From Sansalvadorimonas sp965243775 (lineage in GTDB: Bacteria; Pseudomonadota; Gammaproteobacteria; Pseudomonadales; Endozoicomonadaceae), in the NCBI GenBank assembly GCA_965243775.1, contig CBDEWF010000143.1, forward strand, positions 1 to 64,000: 64,000 nt of DNA, in the 5' to 3' direction. A model generated the notes under the pieces. It ran no database searches, was not told the origin of the DNA, and saw only the letters and a program-made list of their open reading frames with translations. Positions 56,590 to 64,000 of this stretch are shown here, in pieces. Positions within the stretch are counted from its first letter, which is position 1. Every line of letters begins with the position of its first letter. The position numbers and the translations under genes are program-made.

Positions 56590-56913
56590 ATGGTAAAAAA
56601 CCTGTTTGATGAAGCCCCTTTTAATCCGGATAAAGAGTTTCTGGAAAGCATCATAGAGCGTCCAGAATGGAAGCTGGAACGTATCGTTTCACACGGTCAC
56701 CGAACACCGGACGGAGAGTGGTATGACCAGACCAGTGATGAGTGGGTAGTTCTGCTATCAGGCGCAGCCACTCTCAGGTTTGAAGATAAAAATAAACTGA
56801 TTGATATGAACCCGGGGGATCATGTTTTCATTCCGGCACACTGCCGGCACAGGGTAGAAAGAACAGAAGAAAACCGTGAGTCTGTCTGGCTGGCACTTCA
56901 TGTTGATCCCTGA
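56590..56913 (+). CDS. Cupin-domain protein
   Basis: This 107-residue single-cupin protein has the metal-site histidines and glutamate in the first cupin motif region (SHGHRTPDGEWYDQTSDEW). The second motif is PGDHVFIPAHCRHRVERT. Such proteins bind a metal and a small ligand or act as small dioxygenases or isomerases. The end overlaps the next gene by 14 bases, so they are probably coupled. Confidence 0.82.
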   Translation: MVKNLFDEAPFNPDKEFLESIIERPEWKLERIVSHGHRTPDGEWYDQTSDEWVVLLSGAATLRFEDKNKLIDMNPGDHVFIPAHCRHRVERTEENRESVWLALHVDP

Positions 56914-57805
56914 AAAAACATCAACATTAGCCAGGATGGCGGGCCTGTTAATGACAGGGATGTTGTTGATGTATCAGGACAAAACCTTCGCCGAATCCAT
57001 TCCCGCCCCGTTTGCAAAACTGGGCGCCTTACTCGAAATGCCGGAAGCAGAAAACTGGCAGAAATACTCCAGAAATTTTATCGAACGTTGGGGCCGGTCT
57101 CCTGGACAGGAGCGCTGGGAATTGCCAGAATTTCACCTCTCCCATGGGAAGCAGCAACAAGTTTACGAAACTCTGGAAGAGCTTGGCATGATAAGTCCGT
57201 GGTTACCCCACCATAAAGAATACGACTACGGCATAATACCCGGTTCAACGCTTCCTGGCATGAAGCTTCGTCTCGACTGGCTGGCAAACCAGTGGCAGAA
57301 CGGGGTACATTTCAAGTCTCTGGTAGTTCTTACCGGACAGCGCCCTCTGACTCCATCTATCGATCACTTTCAGGAAGTGATGACCAGTCTCAGGCCAGAC
57401 ATAGATTTCGGCAGTGAGCAAGCATTCCCAATGCATGAAACCGAGGCAGTGCGCCTGCTGTTTCACTATTACAAATTTCCAGATGGAATGGAGAGTATCC
57501 CTTTAAATATCATTGACTGTCCCAGAAAGTGGCTGGGACATGAGTGGGGGCGCTGTCACACAAAAGATACCGTAGACACCTGGCTGGAACAGGTACCTAA
57601 ACCCGGGAGTACACTGGTTGTTTCCAGCCAGCCATCGGCTCACTATCAAAAGACTGTATTCAGAAAAGAGCTGCCTACCAGCTTTTCAGTAGACATGAGT
57701 GCACCTGGGACTGCTGCGAATACACCTATTGCCCCCCTCCTGGATGCCGTGGCCGTTTGGCTGCGGGCCGCCGGAAACACTCCACCCAGGTTACTTGGTC
57801 AATAA
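56900..57805 (+). CDS. Exported protein of unknown function, weak YdcF/DUF218 resemblance
   Basis: I do not recognise this family with certainty. The 301-residue protein has a signal-like N-terminus (hydrophobic, ending near KTFAES); the exact start is unclear (56876, 56900 or 56936). The order VVLTGQRPL, a conserved MHETEAVRLL, NIIDCPRK, TKDTVDTWLEQ and LVVSSQPSAHYQKTVF resembles the strand-loop pattern of YdcF/SanA (DUF218) proteins. In those the loops hold a nucleotide-like ligand. It lies between two cupin genes. Confidence 0.5.
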   Translation: MLIPEKTSTLARMAGLLMTGMLLMYQDKTFAESIPAPFAKLGALLEMPEAENWQKYSRNFIERWGRSPGQERWELPEFHLSHGKQQQVYETLEELGMISPWLPHHKEYDYGIIPGSTLPGMKLRLDWLANQWQNGVHFKSLVVLTGQRPLTPSIDHFQEVMTSLRPDIDFGSEQAFPMHETEAVRLLFHYYKFPDGMESIPLNIIDCPRKWLGHEWGRCHTKDTVDTWLEQVPKPGSTLVVSSQPSAHYQKTVFRKELPTSFSVDMSAPGTAANTPIAPLLDAVAVWLRAAGNTPPRLLGQ

Positions 57806-57872
57806 TGGCTGATGCAAAACGACAGGCTCTATTCTATTTTTCATGCTGTAAGCCCAATCGGGTATTTTTAAT

Positions 57873-58226
57873 ATGGAAATCATCCGACTTTTTTCCGAGG
57901 CCAGTGGTGCAACTGCACTGGAAACCACTCCAGTTCCCATGACACCCGAAGATGAGCAGGGAGGGCACCTGACCGCAATATTTCCTGCTGTAGAAGTTGT
58001 TCTCTGTGAAGCCGACGGGCATTTTGAACAGAGCTGGCATACAGCTCCCCGCCGCCAGTTGGTTGTTGTCCTGTCTGGCTGTATGGAAATTGAGCTACAT
58101 AATGGTTCCAGATCACAGATATTTCCTGGCCAGATTCTTTTGGCTGAAGACACCGGAGGAGATGGTCATCAAACCCGGTCTATTGGAGAAACTCCACTGC
58201 AGACAATGATTATTCCTCTTGCCTGA
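57873..58226 (+). CDS. Second cupin-domain protein
   Basis: This 117-residue protein has a cupin core with WHTAPRRQLVVVLSGCMEIEL and PGQILLAEDTGGDGHQTRS. The first-motif histidine is present (HTAP) but the usual HxH is not, so metal binding may differ from the upstream cupin. It resembles the small cupins annotated near oxidoreductases. The start is 67 bases after the unknown exported gene. Confidence 0.75.
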   Translation: MEIIRLFSEASGATALETTPVPMTPEDEQGGHLTAIFPAVEVVLCEADGHFEQSWHTAPRRQLVVVLSGCMEIELHNGSRSQIFPGQILLAEDTGGDGHQTRSIGETPLQTMIIPLA

Positions 58227-58354
58227 TTCCTGTGAAAGCAAGAGTCAATTAGGTACATTCACCTAAGCTTGATACAGATCAACGTCCAATTATTGCAAGT
58301 ATGCGAGCCTGAAATCGGTATATGCTGACACTGTCACTGGGGAGGGACACAGAC

Positions 58355-58591
58355 ATGATACCGGAGAAGCACGACCTCGCAGATGAGTTTCCGTCCTTTC
58401 GTTCACTTCTAAAAACCCTCGACAAATCAAACCCTGAATTCCACGAACTCTGCACCCGATATGAAGCCATAGACGAAGAAATTATTCACTATGAAACGGA
58501 AGCAGGTTGTTCAGACCACTACCTTGAAGACCTGAAGAAACACAGACTGAAGCTGAAAGACCAGATTTACCACATGCTGACTCACCCCTGA
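58355..58591 (+). CDS. DUF465/YdcH-like small protein
   Basis: This 78-residue protein is helical and charged. It matches the YdcH/DUF465 family in the block FHELCTRYEAIDEEIIHYE and the KKHRLKLKDQIYHML end. The function is unknown. GGGGAGGGA precedes the ATG at 58355; an in-frame ATG eleven codons earlier is less likely. Confidence 0.8.
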   Translation: MIPEKHDLADEFPSFRSLLKTLDKSNPEFHELCTRYEAIDEEIIHYETEAGCSDHYLEDLKKHRLKLKDQIYHMLTHP

Positions 58592-58609
58592 TATTCAAGT
58601 TGCTATCAA

Positions 58610-58645
58610 CCCACCAGGGATTGATAACCTGGTGGGAAAAATTTG
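58610..58645. terminator. Putative terminator between convergent genes
   Basis: CCCACCAGG (58610-58618) and CCTGGTGGG (58628-58636) pair around a nine-base loop, followed by AAAAATTT on the plus strand. There is no clean T tract, so the call is moderate. Confidence 0.5.
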
Positions 58646-58653
58646 CTGGTGAA

Positions 58654-58929
58654 TCAGTCTTTAAGACGCCCGTCTTTCGACAACAGCCAGATCATTAATG
58701 TCTCACCAATGTCAGCAAGCTCGCGCTGGGTCAGCTGAAACCTTTCCATCATCTCTGCCGGATATTCATGGCGGGTAAAATTGCGCTGTACCACCCACTC
58801 TGCAGGATCGCCCTTCTCGGTTTTTTCCACAGTGTCCAAAACCAGAGCCAGGTTACCTTTGGAGCTCTCGTCAAGAAATACCACGATCCCATGCCGCTTT
58901 TTGGGGGAAGTCTTTTGCTTGCTGGCCAT
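58654..58929 (-). CDS. Small conserved-looking protein of unknown function
   Basis: I do not recognise this 91-residue protein. It begins with a basic stretch (MASKQKTSPKKRHG) and has a soluble body with no membrane span or cysteine. It lies downstream of ubiX on the same strand with a 60-bp gap, so it may be the tail of the mpl-ubiX unit. Confidence 0.55.
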   Translation of the reverse strand: MASKQKTSPKKRHGIVVFLDESSKGNLALVLDTVEKTEKGDPAEWVVQRNFTRHEYPAEMMERFQLTQRELADIGETLMIWLLSKDGRLKD

Positions 58930-58992
58930 ACTCTTCTCTCAATCAGCCTTAGACTGAAATGTTCGAGGTACCTGAATACGGCCGGCAGCACC

Positions 58993-59628
58993 TCAGGATA
59001 TGTAATTGTCTCCCCAGCGGGGCATCAGTTCCTGTTTGATGTCCAGCTGGTTAAGAATGCGGGCTACAACAAAGTCTACTAAATCCCCGATGGTTTCAGG
59101 CTGATTATAAAAGCCAGGACTGGCGGGAAGAATCACAGCACCCATACGGGTCAGCTTCAGCATATTCTCAAGATGAATTTCTGAGAGCGGCGACTCTCTG
59201 GGAACCAGAATAAGTTGACGCCTCTCTTTCAAAGCCACATCGGCAGCCCGCTCAATCAAGTTATTGCTGGCTCCAGTCGCCACAGCAGACAACACCCCGG
59301 TACTGGCAGGGCAGATCACCATCCGGCTGGGAGCACCACTGCCAGATGCCACCGGAGACATCCACTGTTCCTGATCAAACACCCGAATCTGACCCGGTCT
59401 GGCACGAAAGTGATCTGCCAGGAATGCCTCCATTTGGCGAACTCGACCAGGGAGTTCAAGATCACATTCTGTAGCAGAAACCAACTGGGCTGCCTTACTG
59501 ATCATAAAGAATACATCCCGGTCTGCGGCCACTAGGCACTCAAGCAGACGCCAGGCATACTGGGCACCGGATGCTCCGGTCATAGCCAGAGTAATTCGCT
59601 CTCTTCCCTGGGCTAACTCTGCTGTCAT
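58993..59628 (-). CDS. ubiX: Flavin prenyltransferase UbiX
   Basis: UbiX adds a dimethylallyl unit to FMN, making the prenyl-FMN cofactor used by the UbiD decarboxylase in ubiquinone synthesis. The 211-residue protein has the FMN-binding start LAMTGASGAQYAWRLLE, the PASTGVLSAVATGASNNLI block and VPRESPLSEIHLENMLKL. Its start overlaps the end of mpl by four bases; the mpl-ubiX pair is also found in Pseudomonas. Confidence 0.95.
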   Translation of the reverse strand: MTAELAQGRERITLAMTGASGAQYAWRLLECLVAADRDVFFMISKAAQLVSATECDLELPGRVRQMEAFLADHFRARPGQIRVFDQEQWMSPVASGSGAPSRMVICPASTGVLSAVATGASNNLIERAADVALKERRQLILVPRESPLSEIHLENMLKLTRMGAVILPASPGFYNQPETIGDLVDFVVARILNQLDIKQELMPRWGDNYIS

Positions 59629-61028
59629 TGTTCTGTTCCATTCAAGGCGTTTATCAACTTGCTATGCAACCCGCCAAAACCACCATTGCTCATAATAACA
59701 ATGTGCTCTCCAGGTTGCCTGGTTTTCACCAGGTGATCTACCAGCGTTCCGATATCGGCCTCAATGGAGGCTGGGACAGGGCTTTCTGATATTTCATCAT
59801 CAAGAGACCAGTCCAGCCCTTCAGGCTTAAACCAGATCACCTCGGATGCCGCTGCTGTTGCTTCTGCCAGCTGGCCTTTATGCACACCCATTTTCATAGT
59901 ATTGGAGCGGGGCTCAATCACAGCGCGAATGATTCCTTCTTCGCCGACACTGGCACGCAACCCTTCCAGTGTTGTTGTTATGGCTGTGGGGTGATGGGCA
60001 AAATCATCATAAACCTTAACATCTGCGGTTTCCGCCAGAAGTTCCATTCGCCGCTTCACGCCTTTGAACTGGCTGAGGGCTTCACAGGCAACCTGCGGAG
60101 AAACGCCAACATGACGGGCAGCCAGAATAGCCGCCAGGGCATTATTCCGGTTGTGTACACCGGTCATATTCCAGCTTACCGTGCCAGCTTTTTTCCCTTC
60201 TACGTAAATGTCAAAAACCGTATTATCGGGATGGACAGCTTCAGCCCTGAAACCACTCTTCCCTCCGAAACGGCAGATATCACTCCAGCACCCCATATCC
60301 AGTACTTCATCAAGCTGGGGTTCATCAATTGGGGCTACCACCTGACCGGAACTGGGAATGATCCGAATCATATGGTGAAACTGACGCTGAATGTCTGACA
60401 GTGAATCAAAAATATCAGCGTGATCGAATTCCAGATTATTGAGAATTGCGGTTCGAGGATGGTAGTGAACAAACTTTGAGCGTTTATCGAAAAAGGCCGT
60501 GTCATATTCATCCGCCTCAATGACAAAGAACGGTGTATCACCAAGTCTGGCGGAAATATCAAAATTCCCGGGAATCCCACCAATCAGAAAACCGGGTACC
60601 ATGCCTGCATATTCAAGAATCCAGGCCAGCATGGTGGATGTTGTGGTTTTCCCATGGGTACCGGCCACGGCCAGAACCCAGCGTTCTGGAAGAATATAAT
60701 CCGCCAGAAACTGAGGACCGGATGTATAGGGAAGTCCCTTATCCAGCAAATATTCTACGGCTGGATTACCTCGGGTCATGGCATTGCCGACAACAATCAT
60801 ATCTGGAGCCGGTTCCAGTTGAGCCGGATCATAACCTTCATAGAGAGTAATACCCTGCTCTTCCAGCTGGGTACTCATGGGTGGATAGACATTCTGGTCT
60901 GATCCAGTCACACGGTGACCGGCTTCCCGTGCCAGAAGCGCGAGACTCCCCATAAAAGTGCCGCAGATTCCCAAAATATGTATGTGCAAAACGTTAACTT
61001 TCTCTGGAGTTATTCCATTTTTTACCAT
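59625..61028 (-). CDS. mpl: UDP-MurNAc:L-Ala-D-Glu-meso-DAP ligase
   Basis: Mpl reattaches recycled tripeptide to UDP-MurNAc in the cytoplasm. The Mur-ligase fold shows HILGICGTFMGSLA, the ATP loop AGTHGKTTT, and NLEFDHADIF. I chose the ATG at 61028, giving 467 residues; it lies seven bases after an AAGG that is the 3' arm of a dispersed hairpin repeat. E. coli Mpl starts close to HIHILG, so a later start is conceivable, but no better ribosome binding site is seen there. The repeat may control its translation. Confidence 0.94.
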   Translation of the reverse strand: MVKNGITPEKVNVLHIHILGICGTFMGSLALLAREAGHRVTGSDQNVYPPMSTQLEEQGITLYEGYDPAQLEPAPDMIVVGNAMTRGNPAVEYLLDKGLPYTSGPQFLADYILPERWVLAVAGTHGKTTTSTMLAWILEYAGMVPGFLIGGIPGNFDISARLGDTPFFVIEADEYDTAFFDKRSKFVHYHPRTAILNNLEFDHADIFDSLSDIQRQFHHMIRIIPSSGQVVAPIDEPQLDEVLDMGCWSDICRFGGKSGFRAEAVHPDNTVFDIYVEGKKAGTVSWNMTGVHNRNNALAAILAARHVGVSPQVACEALSQFKGVKRRMELLAETADVKVYDDFAHHPTAITTTLEGLRASVGEEGIIRAVIEPRSNTMKMGVHKGQLAEATAAASEVIWFKPEGLDWSLDDEISESPVPASIEADIGTLVDHLVKTRQPGEHIVIMSNGGFGGLHSKLINALNGTEQ

Positions 61029-61107
61029 GGAAATACCTTTTCCATCACAACAAGGTAACAAAAAGGTATTTTACCCGAAGGGCACGATAGCTCGCTCATG
61101 GCTGTTT
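61026..61107 (-). repeat. Dispersed hairpin/RBS repeat, copy B
   Basis: On the minus strand it starts AAACAGCCATGAGC (61107 downward), then a 25-base spacer with GGGTAAAATACC. The hairpin arms are AAATACCTTTT and AAAAGGTATTT (61071-61031), followed by CC and ATG at 61028-61026. The AAGG in the 3' arm is seven bases before that ATG, the likely mpl start. When the hairpin folds the AAGG is paired with CCTT. Confidence 0.85.
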
Positions 61108-61405
61108 CATGGATGCAATATCAATAGATTAGACCGGCACTCGATTTTCATGCGGCTTCAGGAAAATACCACTTTCATATACAGGCTTCTAGCTTTCTTG
61201 TTTTCTGCTTTAAATCGCAGAATCCTGAAGTATTCAGCCATTTTTGTAACAAATACTGGCAATTTTTGCACATGCCTTAATAGCTCTATTAGAGTATGAT
61301 TGCGCCACCCGACAGAGCCGCTCGAACACCTACAAACAAAAACAAACAGGCTAATAGTATGTACTGTCGTTATCCATCGCTCAAAACCTCAGGAGTGTGT
61401 ACGGA
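61108..61405. other. Intergenic region between mpl and the PPi-dependent phosphofructokinase
   Basis: No gene is convincing in these 298 bases. TATGAT at 61295-61300 is a possible -10 element for the downstream plus-strand gene, with the small inverted repeat AATAGCTCTATT just before it. A clear -35 was not found. AGGAG at about 61391-61395 is the ribosome binding site of the phosphofructokinase gene. The mpl promoter would lie on the other strand upstream of the repeat copy. Confidence 0.4.
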
Positions 61406-62671
61406 ATGTCCGTCAAAAATGCTTTTTATGCCCAGTCCGGTGGCGTAACAGCTGTTATCAATGCTTCGGCATGCGGGGTTATCGAAACTGCCCGTCGTCA
61501 TTCTGATAAAATCGGTAAAATTTACGCTGGACATAACGGAATCCTGGGAGCTCTGCGGGAAGAGCTGATAGATACCAGTGAAGAATCCAATGACACCATC
61601 GCTGCCCTTCGGCACACCCCTGGCGGAGCATTTGGCTCCTGCCGTTTCAAACTGTCCAGAATTGAAGACAGTGAACAGCAATACCAGCGGATAATTGAAA
61701 TTTTCAAAGCCCACAACATCGGTTATTTCTTTTACAACGGTGGTGGGGACTCCATGGATACGGCCTACAAGATTTCCCTCTACAGCCAGAAAACCGGATA
61801 TCCCATTACCTGTATTGGTATTCCAAAAACCGTTGATAATGATCTTCCTGCAACTGATACCTGCCCTGGCTTTGGTTCGGTAGCCAAGTATATTGCCACC
61901 TCGGTCAAGGAAACATCCCGGGATATTGAGTCCATGCATGAATCCTCTACCAAGGTTTTCATTATGGAAGTTATGGGGCGTAATGCCGGCTGGATCACTG
62001 CAGCAGCAGCACTGGCTATGGAAAATGAGAATGACTCTCCCCATATGCTGCTGTTTCCGGAGGTCGATTTCTGCCGTGAAAGCTTCTTGGCCAAAGTTGA
62101 ACGTATTGTTGAAGAACAGGGCTATTGCGTTATCGTAGCCTCTGAAGGTACTCACTATGCTGATGGCACCTTCCTGTCGGCTTCCCGCTCAACGGATGCT
62201 TTCGGTCATGTCCAGCTGGGTGGTACCGCTCCCATCCTGGCCCGAATGGTTAAAGATGCCCTTGGCTACAAGTACCACTGGGCCGTTGTCGACTACCTTC
62301 AGAGATCTGCCCGCCACCTTGCTTCCGCAGTGGATGTTGAGCAGGCTTACGCCGTTGGCCGGGCGGCCGTTGAATTCGCCCTGGAAGGGCGCAATGGCGT
62401 CATGACATCTATCGTCCGCGAAGAGGCTGAAGGGGATGAATATGTCTGGAGTATTGGCGAGACTCCACTGGAGATGGTGGCCAATGTCGAGATGAAAATC
62501 CCTGAGCATTTTATTGCCCCTGATGGCCTCCATATCACTGAAGAGTGCAGAAAGTATCTTAAGCCTCTCATCCAGGGAGAAGACTTCCCTCCCTTCAAGA
62601 ATGGCGTTCCTGACTTTGCCAAACTGAAACGTGTCTTTGCGGAAAAGAAGCTCGAACCGTTTGATATCTGA
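61406..62671 (+). CDS. 6-phosphofructokinase, pyrophosphate-dependent type
   Basis: This 421-residue enzyme phosphorylates fructose-6-phosphate in glycolysis. The catalytic PKTVDNDLPATDTCPGFG and the substrate region VMGRNAGWITAAAALA are clear. The phosphate-donor loop reads NGGGDSMDT, with Asp where ATP-dependent enzymes have Gly104. A Lys stands in PKTVDND where ATP enzymes have Gly124. Both are signs of PPi use, and the reaction would then be reversible. The ATG at 61406 follows AGGAG; a GTG three codons earlier has no room for one. Chosen as single-gene unit, with a terminator at 62687. Confidence 0.92.
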   Translation: MSVKNAFYAQSGGVTAVINASACGVIETARRHSDKIGKIYAGHNGILGALREELIDTSEESNDTIAALRHTPGGAFGSCRFKLSRIEDSEQQYQRIIEIFKAHNIGYFFYNGGGDSMDTAYKISLYSQKTGYPITCIGIPKTVDNDLPATDTCPGFGSVAKYIATSVKETSRDIESMHESSTKVFIMEVMGRNAGWITAAAALAMENENDSPHMLLFPEVDFCRESFLAKVERIVEEQGYCVIVASEGTHYADGTFLSASRSTDAFGHVQLGGTAPILARMVKDALGYKYHWAVVDYLQRSARHLASAVDVEQAYAVGRAAVEFALEGRNGVMTSIVREEAEGDEYVWSIGETPLEMVANVEMKIPEHFIAPDGLHITEECRKYLKPLIQGEDFPPFKNGVPDFAKLKRVFAEKKLEPFDI

Positions 62672-62686
62672 GTGGGTCATCCCCTG

Positions 62687-62723
62687 ATACAGGAAAGCCG
62701 GCTGAGTGCCGGCTTTCCTGTAT
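62687..62723. terminator. Strong hairpin terminator between convergent genes
   Basis: ATACAGGAAAGCCGGC, loop TGAGT, GCCGGCTTTCCTGTAT: a 16-base perfect stem between the phosphofructokinase and the YHS gene. No long T tract follows on either strand, but the stem is long enough to act in both directions. Confidence 0.75.
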
Positions 62724-62736
62724 TGATTATGCTCAT

Positions 62737-63189
62737 TTATTTATTCAGCCCGGGCCAGTTTTTATCCGCTTTGGCAATAAATCCTGGTATATCTTTTACC
62801 CACTTATCCTGAACAGACTGGTCATAGTTCAGGTAAAGTTTGTCATCTACAATTTTCCAGAACTGAGGGTCGCCTTTCACCAGATAGTTTTTTGCCCCAA
62901 CAGCCCAAGAGCAATGACCACCATACTGGGGAGCATATTTTTTCGGCGCACTTTTAAATTTCTCCAGGTTGGCCTGGCTGGAGAACTGCCACTTGGCATC
63001 ACTCCACTCATAGGTGAACTCACTTTTACCTTTAACCGGCTTGCTTTCAGTAAAATAAGCAACAACATCGTAACCGCCAACAGCTTTATTCCCACCAAGC
63101 CAGCCACCTGTGTATATCACATCGGCCACTGAAGCCTGAGATACCCCCAGCCCGAAGGCAATAAACAACCCTAAAAAACGCTTCAACAT
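62737..63189 (-). CDS. Exported YHS-domain protein
   Basis: This 150-residue protein has a signal peptide (MLKRFLGLFIAFGLGVSQAS). The YHS domain is typical of a family found in marine gammaproteobacteria: VGGYDVVAYFTE, YEWSDAKWQFSSQANLEKF, then KYAPQYGGHCSWAV. YHS domains may bind metal or haem; the exact role is unknown. The ATG at 63189 follows GGGAG; earlier in-frame starts would add a non-signal stretch. Confidence 0.85.
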   Translation of the reverse strand: MLKRFLGLFIAFGLGVSQASVADVIYTGGWLGGNKAVGGYDVVAYFTESKPVKGKSEFTYEWSDAKWQFSSQANLEKFKSAPKKYAPQYGGHCSWAVGAKNYLVKGDPQFWKIVDDKLYLNYDQSVQDKWVKDIPGFIAKADKNWPGLNK

Positions 63190-63299
63190 GATCACTCCCG
63201 TTTCCGCTGTTTCACTCATTATGGTCTTAATACGCGAGGGGGCAGGGAATGGATTCATAACACACCTTCAATATCAGGCTTGCTCCACCGGATAAATCA

Positions 63300-64000
63300 T
63301 CAAACTTCTATACAGGATTCTTCGACAGGTTCTTGAATTACACTTTCCAGCTTAAGCCAAGCCTCACACTGTGCTGCAATAATCTCCCAGCCTGGCTCTG
63401 AAGGCAGCCAGTGGCCATGGTTTTTCAGTACCTGAAACTGGGCCCCAATCTTCTGGGCAACTTTTTCACTGATAGAGAGAGGTACAACCCGATCATTTTC
63501 TCCAGCCAAAATGAATACAGGACAATCAGGACTCTGTTTCAGTTTAGTACTGCAACTGGGATCAAATGGCCAGAGGCCGATTTCAGCAACAGCCCTTCCC
63601 GATTCAAATACCATGTCCTGGTAGAGAGCTGCCCGGGCCTCATCCGGCTGCCTGTTAAACAGACCATAGTTCGCAGCCCTGGGAGATATTTTTACAGGTT
63701 TGCGCCAGAAGCCCCACTGTCCAAAGACTCCGGCAAAGGTTTTCAGCACACTGCCATTCAACATATACGCTCCCCTGGGAGCAGCAGGAGCCAGTAGAAC
63801 TGCTGCGGAAGCCAGCCCCCTTCCCGCCAGTAGCAGCGCCAGAAGCCCTCCCACGGAGTGGCCGATCAAAATCGGCTTTTCAGGCTGAGAGCTGATAAAC
63901 AGCTCCAGATCCTGAAGATAATCACGAATACTGGTTTGCCCAAGAGCCTTCAGGTCTTGCTCACAGTTGCCATGATGCCGCAGTGTCGGCAGATAAACCG
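63300..64000 (-). CDS. Alpha/beta hydrolase, 5' end outside window
   Basis: The frame is open to the window edge; the visible part is 233 residues. It has the nucleophile elbow LIGHSVGGLLALLLAGRG and, late, the triad acid and histidine in ILAGENDRVVPLSISE and LKNHGHWLPSEPGWE. That order fits the S33/esterase group of alpha/beta hydrolases. An internal TTG near 63869 is not a start. The substrate is unknown. Confidence 0.85.
   Translation of the reverse strand, partial: VYLPTLRHHGNCEQDLKALGQTSIRDYLQDLELFISSQPEKPILIGHSVGGLLALLLAGRGLASAAVLLAPAAPRGAYMLNGSVLKTFAGVFGQWGFWRKPVKISPRAANYGLFNRQPDEARAALYQDMVFESGRAVAEIGLWPFDPSCSTKLKQSPDCPVFILAGENDRVVPLSISEKVAQKIGAQFQVLKNHGHWLPSEPGWEIIAAQCEAWLKLESVIQEPVEESCIEV

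Noticed and set aside
1..64000. CRISPR arrays, tRNA or rRNA genes
   Set aside because: No regularly spaced repeats and no cloverleaf or rRNA-like sequence were noticed on reading both strands; a tRNA scan could not be run.

Overview
The window reads as chromosome of a host-associated marine gammaproteobacterium, most like Endozoicomonas (Oceanospirillales). This is inferred from gene content and not proven by a marker gene. It combines housekeeping blocks in the usual gammaproteobacterial order with insertion sequences, decaying genes and several eukaryote-like, probably secreted proteins.

Layout. 1-2140: a DXD-type glycosyltransferase gene split by an IS1595-family element with intact ends and target duplication. 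2147-9344: secreted PI-PLC-like enzyme, alpha/beta hydrolase, small membrane protein, ilvD, an LRR-NEL (IpaH/SspH-type) E3 ubiquitin ligase and a thioesterase. 9429-12348: AraC-type regulator and a sodium:neurotransmitter-type symporter. 12616-15997: four-gene MCE/Mla-type lipid transport operon. 16172-27938: lipA-lipB-ybeD-dat-dacA-rlpA-mltB-rodA-mrdA-rlmH-rsfS-proA, the cell-elongation and lipoate cluster. 28113-33567: two hybrid histidine kinases. 33784-37660: a reductase-like protein without its catalytic pair, an orphan DUF3450/ExbB-like pair and a DUF72 protein. 37769-40114: SET-domain protein with an NLS-like basic cluster. 40246-50260: hrpB, a Josephin-like cysteine protease, a ferredoxin reductase and a DedA-PAP2 fusion, each broken by one single-base shift, together with an IS1182-family element and an orphan ParA. 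50342-54556: ddl, trmH, tesB and a polysaccharide deacetylase. 54675-58929: unknown small genes, two cupins and an ORF-less group II intron. 58993-64000: ubiX, mpl, PPi-dependent phosphofructokinase, YHS protein and a partial hydrolase.

How it works together. The central block builds and remodels peptidoglycan (PBP2, RodA, MltB, RlpA, DacA, a D-amino acid transaminase, Ddl, Mpl). The accessory proteins point to manipulation of a eukaryotic host: a ubiquitin ligase, a possible deubiquitinase, a possible histone-type methyltransferase, a phospholipase and a toxin-like glycosyltransferase. No secretion apparatus lies in the window, so their delivery is inference.

The most unusual signal is a dispersed element of about 100 bp, seen five times. 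It ends in a hairpin whose 3' arm carries a Shine-Dalgarno-like AAGG a few bases before an ATG. In two copies that ATG is the likely start of a real gene (mpl and a hybrid kinase), so the repeat appears to supply a foldable ribosome binding site.
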